DNA of 64,000 nt from Morinoia aosen (Eukaryota > Arthropoda > Malacostraca > Amphipoda > Talitridae). Below the pieces are notes generated by a model. That model saw nothing but the letters and a program-made list of their open reading frames with translations, was not told the DNA's origin and made no database searches. The stretch is taken from NCBI GenBank assembly GCA_030386875.1, contig CM059573.1, forward strand, positions 29,863,891 through 29,927,890, in the 5' to 3' direction. The position numbers and the translations under genes were made by a program. Below are positions 1 to 12,889 of the stretch, piece after piece; the stretch's first letter is position 1, and every line of letters starts with the position of its first letter.

Positions 1-2836
1 CATTCCTTTTAACACACTCATAGGCATAACCGGAAAAAGGCACTAATGGACCATTACTCTGAGTGCACCAATACTGCATTAGACAAACATGGGAGACATG
101 CAACACGATTCAGGTAATTCGGTACACAAAAATTTCACTCATAACAGATGAATTCGCACTTTTCCTATTGCTCTCTCTAAGCTGTCCGTTCAGTTTAGTC
201 TATCTCTGACATCAGTTTTACTGCAGATCGTTTGACTACGGCGTGACGAATCGTAGTAGGCAGGCTGTTAAAGTCTGTCAGATTCCTGTGGACTTGAGAC
301 ATTACTGCCTACCTGTTTTCGCTGAATTAAATAAAATCTTCGATAGACCCTTCTACCTATCAATCAGGATAATAGGCTGCTCAATATTCTACTTTACCTA
401 ATGTGCATATCTTTTGACACGGATGCTCATTTCTAAATTTCCTAACAATATACCGTCAACTATCGTGATATTTAACTATCAAAAAATTCATCTACGTGTA
501 ATAATACTAATTTCATTATTATTTTGATGCTTCAACCCGACCCTTCTAAGTCGTAGGCTATCCTCCAAGCAATTCAAACCCGCAGTTAGTGAAAATGTTG
601 ATAAAATCAATCAATGGAATATAAACAAATCTCTATTAATTTGTTGAAAATTTGTCACGTGGGTGATCAATATTTATTAAGATATTTTTGTAGAATATTG
701 CATTTAATAGAGATTAGCTGTTCATATCACTAATCTATGATAAACTTCAATTATCCAAACTACCTATCTTACATTTTACTCATGAGTTTTCAGTTTAATC
801 ATAAGTGCATTGCTTTAAATCAGTTACACACCTCGATGCTCTCTTTTCAATATGCTGACACGAATATTCATACTCGCAGCCAATGTAGTTCTATTAATTC
901 CCCCTCCCCTACACACGGTACACTTTTCATCCTCTACAGAGAATATTCACACTCTGTATTTATTACCTCAAAATTTTTACGATCGAGGTTCCTACACGCC
1001 TTGCACACTTGGTCGGTCCCTCACTCACTTTTTCGTAACATATAATCAGTAGCCTCTCTTATCGTTTTAAATTCCATCTCAAACTACCCAGTTTTTCTCA
1101 CGCACACCCCGCCAATTCAAGATATGGAAAGAGACATGGGCCTATTTTATGAGTATTGTTTTTACCGCCAAGATCTATGTGACATGTTAACTTCTCTCTC
1201 GAAAGCTAGTGTTACTACATCATACAAACTTTCCTTGCCTCGTCCTGATTTCTGACCCAAGCCAAGAGAGTTATGTAGGCCTTTGTTGACCTCTTTTTGC
1301 CGCTGTTGAAACGAAGATAGCTTTTTAGTTGCGTTGTCAGAGTTTGCTATATTTTTACCTTATGTCCATATGTAAAATTATTAATTTCCTTATGAGCCCC
1401 AATCCAATAAGAATGTCACCAATTGAACAGTTTTAGTGTATAATATTCTTCACTTCATTTAAACCCATATTTAAGAAAAAAATATTTTTAAGGTTAATTT
1501 ATCCCTGTGAGTTAGATGGAGTACATTTCTTTGACTTTTCCCTCCACTTGATTTGAACAAATGGAAATATATTTCACAATGATTACAAATTTACACACGC
1601 TGCGATCGTAAATATCATTTGCTGGATGAAGAGTGAGACCGCTATTACATCACCGAACACACAACCAGGGAATAAAAGTTGAGCTGACCTTTTTTATTTG
1701 TTGCAAAAATATTATTTCTTGAATGCATCGTCGAGAGCGTCTAACTGACAGTTGCCACGGGCTCCAATTTCCCGCCATAAACTGGCTTAAAAATCCGACG
1801 GTATTAAAGCTGTGCTAATCCTGTTGAGTTGAAGCGTTATACTTTAACATAATTTAGCCGTTATAGAGGAGCTGTAGACCTTACTAGGCCAGGGGCTCTC
1901 GGGACACCTTCACTTGCCTTCTAAAGACAGGGTTTTGAACAATTTCCGTCGTCATAGCGTAGCAGTTAGCAGCGTGAGTCAACTATAGGACTAATTCGAG
2001 TAAGTTGCCGGCTCTACCGCTACGATGACGTTTAATGTTTGCACATCCAACCAGTACCCTGAGAGAATGAGCTTTCATTCATTGCCCTCAAACTCCGGCA
2101 CCTTTTTTAATCTAAGCGTGTTTTTCAGGACCAGTCAACTGAAGTTCGTCATACTTTTGAGTCTCGTCTGTCCCCGCAGCTTATCTGCGCCTGCTTTCAG
2201 ATTTCAACCTCAGCTTACCGATGGTTTGTATCATCGCATTCAAGTCATGGAAGATTTGTCTCTTGTATTTGTCTTGTATTTACCTCCCGAATCATATTGA
2301 GTAGTAACATTTCCTTCAGTTAAAAAATATTTTGCACATAAATTAACTGGTCATGCTACATTACTATGTTCAATCTATCACATTCAGTGATATATAGCTC
2401 ACCAAACCATTCAAGATCTCATCTCTGTTAACGACGAAGCCCAATCCAGTTAGAATGACTTTGACCGATTTGAGCCTGTTTAGTCAATGCTCCGGTGGCC
2501 AAAGTGTGGTTTGTGTGAGTATGAAGACTTGTGCTAAAGCACGGTTCTTGTGTTGGAAAACAAAGTCTCATTTTGGACTGAGACCAATGAACTTCAGTTG
2601 ATTTTAACCCCTCGAAAAAACGAAGCCATTAATGGCGTTACTGCATGTGTTACTCGCAGTAAAGCCTGTTTCTTCTGTTCAAAAAGGCAGTTTCATTGTG
2701 CACTAATGATAAAGACTGCATTTGATAGCAGCCATCCGAAAACAAATGAGGCAGTCAGAGATCAAATTCCTTCCAATTTGAAGCAGCAACTTTCCTAGCC
2801 CTCACGTACCGTAACAGGTGACAAAAATATCGCGTT
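1..2836. other. No supported feature
   Basis: AT-rich sequence without a convincing gene, RNA or repeat boundary. The open frames (for example 737-1045, 2025-2300, 2550-2798) are short, have low-complexity composition and show no family motif. They look like chance frames. Confidence 0.5.
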
Positions 2837-2984
2837 CAGCCACTATAGGCAGTAGTGAGGAGCCTGTTGTAAGCAGCCACTACAGGCAGTGGTGAGGAGC
2901 CTGTTGTAATCAGCCACTACAGGCAGTAGTGAGGAGCCTGTTGTAATCAGCCACTACTGGCGGCTCCAAGGAGCATGATGTTGT
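2837..2984. repeat. 37-bp tandem repeat, about four copies
   Basis: Three good units start at 2837, 2874 and 2911, each beginning CAGCCACTA and ending CCTGTTGTAA(T/G). A fourth, degenerate unit runs 2948-2984. The first three differ from each other at only a few bases, so the expansion is fairly recent. It overlaps no recognisable gene. A 71-codon minus-strand frame ending in the fourth unit is probably chance. Confidence 0.85.
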
Positions 2985-4594
2985 CAATCTCTTGGAGGTA
3001 GAAAATTCCGTCATTTACTTCGAAACATCGTACGGTTTGAGTATTGAGAAACAAACTGTGGATTTTGTCGATTTCAGAAAATGATTTCAATGATGGTAGA
3101 TAAAAAGGTTTTAGACTGTCTTCACATTTTAAAACTGAACACAACAATACTAAACAACACACTCGGAGTAGTACTTTTCACACCATTCACTAGTTCACTA
3201 ATGTCACCCAACTAGTTCTTCGGAAGCAGTTTACTAGAAAAAGTTCTCGGAATTTCAGCCATCTCATTCATGCTGACGAATTAAATAATTTTTTACAGCG
3301 CTTAGCCAGGGCTAGAAACACGTATAACCTCAATGTGTCGTGAAGCTGCTCATTAGCAATAATGCCTACGTATATGAATTACATATTTTTTATCTGAAGA
3401 TCATGATGGTACACACTTGGTGTCTATTTGTTCGTATAAGTTACATTGAGACCGAATTAGGCTGTGCCTTTAACCGCTTCCCTTATTCTATCAGATAAAA
3501 TGCGCGCAGGTCCCATAAAAGACAGCAAAAGTGGCCCCAAATGCACTTTTTAAACGCCGGTCGAGCGCGTTGCGAGTGGCCCCTACACTCGCTTTGACTG
3601 CTGATATAAGAATTTTGGCCCCCGTTGAAACTTCAACTACACTCGATCTTGAACACTAGCCATTCCGGGTCGTAACAGTTCTGAGAGTAATCCCAGAACT
3701 TGTGTGCTCACTTCAATGTTATTGGAGTACAGCAGTCCTAGAATGCCTGGAAGCTTTGGTTCTTTTCGCCCATAAGGTGAGCCGAGACGCGTGCGGGTTC
3801 AATTGTCTTTCGTCTATTTACTCGAGTCTAGAGCGGCATTATTTCTTCAAATTGAACCATGGATAGATGTATACATCATCAGTGATTTTAGTTAGATCTT
3901 TTCAGGAATAAATGAAGTGTTAAATAAAGCAGAGAGTTCTTCAACTTCTCTCATTTCAGTCTCTGAAAACCCAAGATAGAAGACAATTTCCACACGTAAA
4001 CGATAATAGAGTTGAAACTAAGGGATAAGTGACTTAAATTAATTTTAACTTCAGGGCTATGCCATTCCTCGTAAAGATGCTGCTGCTGTTAAAAACAGTA
4101 CAATTTGGGCACAGATTGTCGGCTTGACGAGTGCTAAAGTTTAAATGTCCTTTATTTTCTTCTTTACTTCTTTATTACGAAGCAGCTGCGTTGAGAAAAT
4201 TTGCAACGGAGAAGACTGGAATATATTGAGCAATCAACAAAAATTAGCGGCGACGCCTCCGTATAGACTGCCAGCGGTTTGAGTCACGCCTCTTTGTGTC
4301 CTGTATAAAATATTCCTTCTGTAGATGGGAAAATATGAACAATAATGCAAGATTTTAGGCTTCAGCTGATTGAGTGTTAATAAACACGACCAATCTGCTC
4401 CCTGTGTTTTTTCATTTAAACATACTGTACGCTGAGAGGTTCGTTAATAAGCCATGCGTTTTCAATCACAGCAGGTCGCTCATTCCTCCAATTCTTTGGA
4501 TTCATTTTCAAATCGTACAGTTTCGTCGCTTGTGTCAATACAACTGCGGGGATCCCTTGTGTAAACAACAGCTGTACGGAACTACTGCGTAGAT
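2985..4594. other. No supported feature
   Basis: No recognisable gene or repeat. Short GC-richer blocks near 3510-3640 (several GGCCCC/GCCCC runs) could be old repeat material, but no boundaries can be defined. Confidence 0.4.
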
Positions 4595-4596
4595 TT

Positions 4597-5010
4597 GCAG
4601 CTGTGCAGATCTGAAGTGCCCACTCAGCTGTGCAGATCTGAAGTGTCCACTCAGCTGTGCAGATCTGAAGTGTCCACTAAGCTGTGTAGATCTGAAGTGT
4701 CAACTAAGCTGTGTAGATCTGAAGTGTCCACTCAGCTGTGCAGACTTGAAGTGTCCAGTCAGCTGTACAGGTCTGAAGTGTCCACTAAGCTGTGTAGATC
4801 TGAAGTGTCCACTCAGCTGTGCAGATCTGAAGTGTTTACTCAGCTGTGCAGACTTGAAGTGTCCAGTCAGCTGTACAGATCTGAAGTGTCCACTAAGCTG
4901 TGTAGATCTGAAGTGTCCACTCAGCTGTGCAGATCTGAAGTGTCTACTCAGCTGTGCATATCTGGAGTGTCCACTCAACTGTGCAGATCTGAAGTGCCCA
5001 CTCAGCCGTG
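4597..5010. repeat. 27-bp minisatellite, about 15 copies
   Basis: Units of the form CAGCTGTGCAGATCTGAAGT followed by GTCCACT repeat at 27-bp spacing. Variants (GTGTAGATC, GTACAGGTC, GACTTGAAG) recur in blocks, so groups of units were duplicated together; compare the runs around 4737-4800 and 4845-4905. Because 27 is a multiple of three, all frames stay open and give 9-residue repeat peptides on both strands. These are translations of the satellite, not evidence of a protein. The array ends about 90 bp before a strong splice acceptor at 5101-5102, so it may lie in an intron. Confidence 0.93.
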
Positions 5011-5102
5011 CGAAACCATTACGTAAACTCAGACACTCAGCTGTGCGGAATAAGAGTTCAGGGACAGCAGTTCCTAGCTGACGCATTTCCTTCTTCTTTT
5101 CA

Positions 5103-5234
5103 GGCGACAAAACGGCGGCGATTCAGCGCCGAACCTCCGGCCAAGTGTCGACTCTGTGCTGTCTACAGAGCTTGCTGCTCACCGGCCTGCTCCTGGCGCC
5201 GCTGCTGCTGCCGCATTACTCAGCCACCATGTAT
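5103..5234 (+). CDS. Candidate last coding exon with hydrophobic C-terminus
   Basis: A very good 3' splice site (TTTCCTTCTTCTTTTCAG, ending at 5102) is followed by an abrupt GC-rich block in otherwise AT-rich DNA. With two bases completing an upstream codon, the frame starts DKTAAIQRRTSGQVSTLCC, continues into a leucine-rich hydrophobic stretch (SLLLTGLLLAPLLLPHY) and stops near 5234. This pattern resembles the C-terminal tail of a GPI-anchored or single-pass membrane protein. A second frame is also open further (NGGDSAPNLRPSVDSVL...), so the frame choice is uncertain. A possible poly(A) signal AATAAA lies near 5660. No upstream exon is visible in the window; it would lie to the left. No family is claimed. 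Confidence 0.4.
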
Positions 5235-5259
5235 TTATAGTCGCCTTGTACATACTTGA

Positions 5260-6425
5260 ATGCCGCGGTCAATCATGGGGAAAGTACTCAGTCGGAATAA
5301 TACCCTCAAATTTTCTTAATTAGCTATTTCACCCATTGATTTCCATTATTTTTGATTCTAGAGAATCAAACTTGCATTACTTGAATGTTTTAAAGTTGTA
5401 AATAATTTCTTGCAACCCGCGAAAGATGCTACCTACAAACGTCACATTGTTTTGCAAATAGACGTCCGTGTTTATTTAACATATATAGCGTTCCTTGAAT
5501 TGACTCGCCATTATTGTTCATTTCTACATTATTTCAATCTATCGTGTAAATACCGTGAAAATTCAGAAGAATTACAGGGCTTGAGATTACGTGCATAAGA
5601 ATTAATATTTTTATCTTTTTTAGCCATTTTATGAGTAAGTTATTCAGTTAAAAGAGTCCAATAAATAATTGCTAAAGTTGTCACACGAAAAAAACCATGC
5701 ACCGCGTAACTGTTCCTTAAAAGTTACTCAACATTGGTTGCAGTTTCAACACAATTCAGTCGTTACTAATGAAGCCTCACAGCCGACCAAAATGATTCTT
5801 AAATATGTTGCCCAAGGGATGTGCAGTTAAGTAACTTGACCAGGATTTCCGCCCAGCGCTGAGTGGGAGACCTGGTGTCCATTGAATGCTGTCTTGGCTC
5901 TCATGAGATCTTGCTGACAATCTGAGCTGAAGAACGCTAAAAAAATTGTTTGCTTGTCAGTTAGCTGTATGAGCAATGATCTTTTTATTACACATTGTTC
6001 AATTAATATGAAAAACTATTATTTTTTGTAAATAGTGTACATACAATAAGCTTTTCTGAGGCAACGTGTGTGACCGCCATGCTGCTTGATAAAAAGGTGT
6101 TTTGCTGAGCAACTAATGACGCTGGGGGAGTGGTGTTCATTATTCTCGATTTAAAGTGCGAGTGAAAAGAGGTTCTCTCTGATTTAATGGAGCTAAAGTA
6201 GGAAGTGAACGAAAAGTTCCAATGAGTGCAAGAAATCGCCGTCTGCAGTGTGTGTTGTAAAGTAACTTCGGATAATGCCGAGTTTGAAAAGTGAAAATTA
6301 GCGTGCTCTGTTTCTTGCTAGCACTCATTGCTGTTGAGGCTAATGTGAGGGGTGGTGGTGGGGGGGATAAATGTGAAATATGACATAGAAGAGCCCATCG
6401 TGTCTGCTTAAACCGCAATGGCGAT
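5260..6425. other. Possible 3' UTR, then featureless DNA
   Basis: If the exon at 5103 is real, its 3' UTR could extend to the AATAAA near 5660. Beyond this nothing is recognisable up to the mariner remnant. Confidence 0.25.
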
Positions 6426-6429
6426 CAAT

Positions 6430-7290
6430 GCCGACAGCTTTGTCCCACTCACTACGAAAGATTGCGCAAGAACTAGGTGTCCCCAGCTAGTTCAAACTTT
6501 TAGGATCAAAAAAAGAGTAACCACCAGCAAAGGTTCGAGGAATCCGAGTAGCTCCGTGAAAAAATGAATACAGAACAAAACGTTCTACGAGAACCTGTAA
6601 ACTTCTCGTAAGGATTTGGAACGTTCCTCTTTGAAACGCTGAGAAGTTCGCAGCTTGTCAGTTGTTTCAAATGAAAACGTTATCAAAGTTACGCAAATTT
6701 TTATCGACTCGAATTCACTGTTTGGAGTGTCCTGTTTACCGTCGAGAATGCTTTTATTGTGGAGTAACCCCCACAATGATCTAAATGCCGGGGTTCTTTC
6801 GAAACCGTATCAGATATGTCGTGAGGAGGCCAAAAATGGTTACCGAACACAAAAGTCAGCATCAGAAGTTTTTACCGCTAAAGGGCTTTCGAAAGACAAA
6901 ACTCCTCTTGTTTTTGTACTGCAGCAGTGAAGATCAGAGCTAAAAGCTACGAAGGGCTTATCTTAAGCCTGTTGTGAAGCACTTAAAAGGTATGACATAT
7001 TCAATTATGACCCACTTCTTTTCCAGCAAGATAAAGTCATGCCTACACTACCAACAAGACTGACGTGACAACTTCTCGAATTTTTTTTTTTTACCGAATG
7101 AAGAATAAAGGGCCTTGCTTTAAGCCCTGATATCATCTGATGGACTCCAGCATCTGGTCCATATTGAAAGTAAATGCCTGCGCTAAGGCTCACAGCAGTA
7201 GCTGCTCTGAAGAGTTCCCTTAAGCCGAGTCGGACAAAATTTCACGTTAAGGTTTGAATGATTCTAAAGAAGCTAAACCTGGTGGGCTTA
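6430..7290 (+). pseudogene. Decayed Tc1/mariner transposase
   Basis: Pieces of a mariner-type transposase occur in the correct order on + but in shifting frames with stops. At 6445-6495 a helix-turn-helix piece reads SLRKIAQELGVPS. Near 6720-6800 there is a segment like the first catalytic block (VLFTVEN; NPHNDLNAGVLSKP). At 6890-6925 the strand piece KDKTPLVFV matches the family's GKTPLVFV. At about 7020 FQQD occurs, usually followed by xAPxH. At 7130-7230 a C-terminal region resembles the WPPxSPDLNPxDY...ALKxSL block. The catalytic aspartates are lost or frame-shifted, so it cannot be active. Family: established knowledge of IS630/Tc1/mariner motifs. Alignment: by eye. Confidence 0.6.
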
Positions 7291-8130
7291 ATACTGTTAT
7301 GAAGAAACTTGGCGAAACTATTGAATAATTTTCCATTGCGAACATGTGCAGAGCTATCAAAATAGTTTGGTTTTGATTTGTCAAATTCATTCCTTTGAAA
7401 CCTTGTCACTGAAATAATGTGTCACCCTGTAATAGTGCACCTAGAGCTGCTAACTGTGTTGCTATTTTAGTATTTTAGTCAAATTTTACATAAAAACGGA
7501 CTTTAGGTTCTTGGTCAGATAGAGGTTAATCTGAAATTTCTGATTATCGTCTCTTCGTCGCATCAACACATTTGGGTGTCGTACGTCGGAACATAGCATG
7601 CCTCTGTGGCACAGACTGGATTTCATACAAGTTATCGTTGATGCAGTACAGCTTTTAGCAAAAAATTTTCTGTTGACTTGGCTACGCTACCAGCTATTTT
7701 TATCTTGCAAAAACATTGAAATTATAAATTTGATAAAAAAATAGAACCAAACATATCCAAGTCAACAGATGCTCCTGCAGAACCGCTCCAATGATGCTCA
7801 TAGTTTCAAAATTTACCCCTTCGCTTTTTGCCAACCATTCCAAACTTATTTACATGGTCAGTGGAAACAAATATTCGTACACCAAGATATTTTCATTTAA
7901 CGAATTCCTGAGAAACAAACTAGACTAAGTGACAAAATATTTCTATTTCAGTGCATGAAAGCAGAATATGCAAGAAAATTTCCACACACAGCAACAACTA
8001 ACAACTAATACAAAATAACAATATAATCCTTTTTTTTCCCTCATTTATTTTAACAGGAATCAATCGACGTCAACCTCCTTCAATTAATTATTTGCGTTTT
8101 CCTTTAGGAATGTTATTTATCCCTGTATGC
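7291..8130. other. No supported feature
   Basis: AT-rich sequence without recognisable genes or repeats. A short poly-T run precedes it at about 7080. Confidence 0.35.
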
Positions 8131-8134
8131 ACAC

Positions 8135-8515
8135 TTCCGGCGTATCATGGAGACATCCCCCTCAGGGGCATACAACTATATTGTATCTATGAGAATTAGC
8201 GCTCACTGGGGGAAAATGTGAGGGCCCGAGCTAAGAGTTAGGTAGGCCTTCTTTTTTTTGATATGAAATGTTTTTTGTTATGCTAAGGACCACTTTTTTT
8301 GTTCACTTCTGTCCTGTTTTTTCAGCATCTCTGACTTTCTTCTTCAACTTTTATCTTATTTCATAAGTTTTTTACTCAACTTACTGTTTCTATGCCCCTT
8401 TTGTCTAGATTCCTCATTCTCTTATCTTCATACTGAATGGTGCCTTCTTACTTCCTTTCTTCGATATGCTCTTTTTGTAGCGGTTTAGGAGGCTTAAAAT
8501 AACTCATTCTCTAAT
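8135..8515 (+). repeat. Dispersed repeat, family Z (copy 1)
   Basis: Begins near ATCCCCCTCAGGGG and contains GAATTAGCGCTCAC, GTGAGGGCCCGAGCT and a pyrimidine-rich tail ending at ...TAACTCATTCTC. The same order of blocks recurs at 61005-61365, partly at 61850-61985 and 62590-62660, and more distantly at 36000-36330. The length (up to about 380 bp) and lack of coding capacity fit a SINE or the 3' end of a LINE. No target duplication was identified. Confidence 0.7.
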
Positions 8516-8539
8516 CATGGAGACATTTAGAAATTTTGA

Positions 8540-9195
8540 TTGGATGTTAATTTCCCTACAACGCCATAATTTACCAATTGAGTCATGTCTGATTCTTTAC
8601 ATTATGATCAACAAGCCATTTCTTTATAGATTTCTCTACACTCAAGATCATTATCTTGCAATCTACTAGGACTTCAAGCTCCAGCTTAGCCAATGACAAA
8701 TGCAAGTTAGGGTTAAAAATATATTTTTTAAAGCTCTGCATTCTTACTATGATCTGTTGTGTATATATTGTCTGTCCCGTTCCCGGAAAAATCTCCCCAG
8801 ACCACGATGCTACTGTACCTCCACCAAACTTTACAGTTGGAATGTTGTTCTTCGATGCAATAGCAATACCGTCTTTCGTCTGAACACAATTTCGTGAATA
8901 GCAACCAACTAATTTAATATTGGTCTCATCTGTCTACAGAATATTTCTCCGCATATTTTAGATTTGGTCTTGTTCTCACGAGCCAATTCAAATCGGACTT
9001 CCTCGTTCTTGTTTTATAACAGCAAAGGAGTTTTCCTGTAGAGTGAGATTTCTGTTATTGCTGTAGACTTCATTGCTTATTGTGCGTTGTGGAACCCTTG
9101 TGTCTGAAGCTTATAAATCTTTTTGCACTTCTTTTCGCATGATCGTTTGTTTGTATTTTTTTCTGAGTATTTTATTTTAAGATGTTGCAGATATT
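8540..9195 (-). pseudogene. Decayed Tc1-like transposase
   Basis: Read on the minus strand, several Tc1 blocks appear in order with frameshifts and stops. Near 9060-9130 an HTH piece reads EVQKDL.ASDTRVPQRTISNE. Near 8900-8935 there is a DETNIKLVG block, the counterpart of the family's SDETKI/ELFG catalytic aspartate block. At 8795-8860 comes KNNIPTVKFGGGTVASW, the highly typical PTVKHGGGSIMVWG block. Near 8600-8650 KSIKKWLVDHNVK is the region just before WPSQSPDLNPIE. The last catalytic block is not recognisable. Terminal inverted repeats were not located. The family assignment is strong from the GGG block; the copy is dead. Confidence 0.78.
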
Positions 9196-9499
9196 TTGCG
9201 TGGTACAGCAGATACTCAACAGTTATCTATAGTTTCTTGATTCATGCCTAGAAACAACTGAAGCAATGATCCTAAATTAAATTTCAAGCTTTTCTGGTAT
9301 TTTCCTATTAGTTGCACAAGTTTCCTTTTCTTCATAATAATTTTTTCAATTAGTTTGCATGTTTTTGCTTTAACCATGATTGATCTGCAGTATTGATTGC
9401 TAACATTAGAGTTTAAATACTGCACGTATCGGCTACTAACAGCATTACAGGAACAATCCAAGAAGTTCTGTACTAAACAATGCATATAATACGGCATTT

Positions 9500-11825
9500 G
9501 AGCTATTTAATAGCAGAAATTAATTTTTTACTAAAACTTTTCCACTTATGCATACGCAATAATTTTATGCATGCTATCTTGATTTTTCACACATTCCACT
9601 CATATGCATTTTATATTCTATTTTATCAATTAGTTTCATTTTAGTTAGTCTGAAATTTGTTATATAAAGTATTTCTTAGTGTGCAAATATAGGTTTCCTT
9701 CTACTCTATGTAGTATGCACCCCGGAAAAACTGCAAATTATGATTAAAAGCAACAATTTTTCAAGCACTGAAATTTTTTTAGAGAATTTTTTTCGTGCAC
9801 AATTTGCGAAGCATCGCTAAGATTAAGAAGGTGGAATTGTGTATTCAAACCAAGACTTTTTATTTTCCCTGAAATACTTGTTTACAAGAGACTTGCACTG
9901 CGACTGGTTGAAAAACAGCCGTGCAAAAGCTGGGGAGTAAGAGCTTCTGCTTGTGGATGGCTGGCTCGTAAACTGAATAATTTTGTACTATACAGATAAA
10001 TAATCGTTCAATAAGAATGTTGCTCACGGTTAGAACTTCAGTCCATTAGATGTACGCATGAGAGCTGTGTAAATAATATGTACTGACACTGGAGTGCTGG
10101 TAGAGGCGACAACCCTAGCCAGAGAGCCCGATATCAGGTCAATACTTGACGAGAAAACATGTAAGTTATCATTTGACACTTTCCCAAGCTTGAGCAAAAC
10201 TCATTTAGGTATTGAGTGTTGAAGAGTTATGACATAAGCCGCACTATTTCTAATGGTTGCTTTAGAACTTTCATCGTTATATCAGCTGTAATTTCATACG
10301 ATGAGTGGGATTCGCACCATGAACTTAGGAGGAACACCATGTACTGTGACAGACACGTTTGCAAGACCGTGTCCTGTGCAGCATAGTAAGCAATACATGT
10401 TTGATGTAAATGTCCACTTAACCGCTGCTATGTCTTGTGTTATACACTGCTGAGCTGACGATTGGATCGTTACCTTACTAATGCCAGAATTTGGACATTA
10501 AGACCAATACAAAAATGAATTTCAACATTGTTATACTAGAAAAGGATTTTGAGAGTGATATTTAATGCATAATGCACGGGACGCACGGGAATTCAAGCTT
10601 CCTGGATGTACAAGATTAGGAAAAGCAGATGTTGTTATTGGAACGTCTGTAGTCAAAAAAGTAATTACTGAATAGCGTATGAATTTTCAGGAGTAACTTG
10701 CGAAAATCAATTTGCGAAGCTGTACGCAACGCTACATTGAATCAACATTGAATAAAATATCAGTGAGTCGATTCGTCTATAAACTTGTCCTAATTGTAAT
10801 TAATTATTCTTAAAATATTCTTAAATTGCGTAAGTAACTTTCATTTGTTTGCGCAGCATAAATCGGCTGAAGAGACCCATCAAATATTTGTGAATAAAGT
10901 TTGAACGAACGGTCTCACCGAATGCAGTTCGGTCTGAATTTTGTAATTATATAGCGAAAACATTCGCAGATTTTAATTCATGCGAAAATAAGCCTACGTC
11001 GTCGAGTAACTATATTGTACGGATCATGTGTCATGTCTACGTGTTTACAATAAAACTGTAAAAACATCAATTGCCTTTTCCCACCCGAACACACAAGTAC
11101 TAAATTGATTCGTAGGATTAAACGTATTAGTTGTTCATTTTGAATGTTGGAATTTCTATCAGTTTATTTGGTCTTTTAGAGTCAACTCTTTGTTGTAGTG
11201 CACAGTGAACAAGACGAAAATCAGACATAAGTTCTCTTATTAAACTCCCAATGAAGGAATATAACTTATCCCAGTATCCCAGGTTGAGGCATATTTATTA
11301 GGCAGAATTTAAACCGTGTTCCATGATCCGAGGTAAAGTACGCTGTCACAGTAATGATGTACATCTATAGGTTTTCAACCATGCCTCAATAAGCAACATG
11401 AAAGAGCGCAAATATTTGAGCTATGTATATTTTCATAGAATAGATATGATACATTCAGCCTAGTGGTTGGTTATGCAATAAAATACATATACAACCTTTG
11501 AAAAAAGAAGGAAAAAATACATAAGAATGAATGTAATCATTTCATTATTGCTAGCTCTCTCATTATTGCTTCCAACCACACAGGATAAATAGGTTGCTTT
11601 CCAAATCGGAAATAATGGGTATTGGTACTAAGATTAAAGGTAATGAGGAAACTGCTTATGATACCGGAACGTAGCAGCAATCCACGTGAGTACTGTTTAC
11701 AGACCAAGGTAAATATTTGTGCAGTGTCACTAATGATTAAATGCAGTGAGCCACTTCAGTATTGGCTCAGAGCAGTACATAGCACCAATAATTCTACTTG
11801 CAACGAAGGTCGATTGTGGACACCA
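9500..11825. other. No supported feature
   Basis: AT-rich intergenic or intronic sequence. Nothing recognisable apart from possible eroded ends of the neighbouring Tc1 copy near 9540-9720. The 114-codon frame at 11622 runs into the foldback element at 11830 and is chance. Confidence 0.4.
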
Positions 11826-11829
11826 TTAA

Positions 11830-12336
11830 GGGGATCTACTACCCTGGACTCGACCTCTTCGTTCAAACTTCATTGTACACATTTCTCTTGCACCGATGGG
11901 AACGAAAATTTACACGTGGATGTAAAATTTAATTGCGAACACATTTGCATCTATACAACTTTTTGATATGCGCAAAAAAAATAATTTATTTCGCGATTAT
12001 TAGAAAAATATATATAGTTGCGCAAAACCCTACTCACTCTATAATTTTCAACGTAGAAGCGTGATTTTGGTCTCATTTGACGCGGAAGGACTGTACCAAG
12101 ACCGTAACGTAGGATTATTTTTGAATTTCAGATTAGAAAAAAATTTATAGTTACATATGTCAAAAAAGTGTATTAAAAAGACAAATTCAATATACTTTTT
12201 TCATTCTCAGATTACAGGATTCTATTGCAACTAGGTAAATGAAAATGAATACCGATATGTAAAATTAAATTCTAAACACATTTGATTTTATGAAAAATTT
12301 CGAAATTCGCGATAGAAAAGAAGTGATTGGGCGAAC

Positions 12337-12372
<36 letters not shown>

Positions 12373-12889
12373 TTTCTGCGCAAAACCACATCCCTTCCAC
12401 AATTTTCAACGTAGAAGCGTGATTTTGGTCTCATTCAATGCAGTTTGACAGTAGTAACCGCGTAGCAAAGCAAAATTTTGTTTGAATCATAAATAAAATT
12501 TCTATTGCGAAAAAACTGGAAAAAATTTTTATTTTTTTTCAAATGCTGGACATGTGTACCTATAACTTTTTTTTAGGTCGAAAATCAAGAAAATCCTACG
12601 TTACGGTCTTGGTACAGTCCTTTTGCGTCGAATGAGACTAAAATCACGCTTCTATAGGTTGAAAATTTTAGAGTGAGTAGGGTTTTCGCAAGGATTCATA
12701 TTTTTCTAATAATCGCGAAATAAATTATTGATTTTTGCGAAAATCGAAAAATTTTATAAATGCAAATGTGTTTGGCATTCAATTTTACATATCTGTATGC
12801 ATTTTTGTTCACCTAGTTGCGATAGAAATTGCAAAGAATACATTTGTAAAATTTGGTAGTCCAAGGGTAGTCTAGGGTAGTAGATCGCC
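11830..12889. mobile_element. TTAA-flanked foldback element, 1.06 kb
   Basis: Flanked by TTAA at 11826-11829 and 12890-12893. The ends are inverted repeats: left GGGGATCTACTACCCTGGAC, right (reverse complement) GGCGATCTACTACCCTAGAC. Most of the element is a long imperfect palindrome. A block with CAACGTAGAAGCGTGATTTT near 12050 returns inverted at about 12640-12660 and again in direct orientation near 12405, so the arms contain an internal duplication. No coding capacity is seen. A TTAA target duplication fits piggyBac-type (or Kolobok-type) transposition, so this is best read as a non-autonomous, MITE-like derivative. The superfamily is inferred from the TTAA only. Confidence 0.82.
12335..12372. 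repeat. AT dinucleotide microsatellite
   Basis: An alternating TA/TG-TA run (TATGTATATATACATATATA...) inside the TTAA element, near one of its inner repeat junctions. Confidence 0.9.

Noticed and set aside
4595-5026. 143-codon + frame and overlapping frames with 9-residue cysteine-containing repeats (QLCRSEVST)
   Set aside because: The 27-bp unit keeps three frames on both strands open, so the peptides are a by-product of the minisatellite. There is no start context, no flanking coding signal and no family match.
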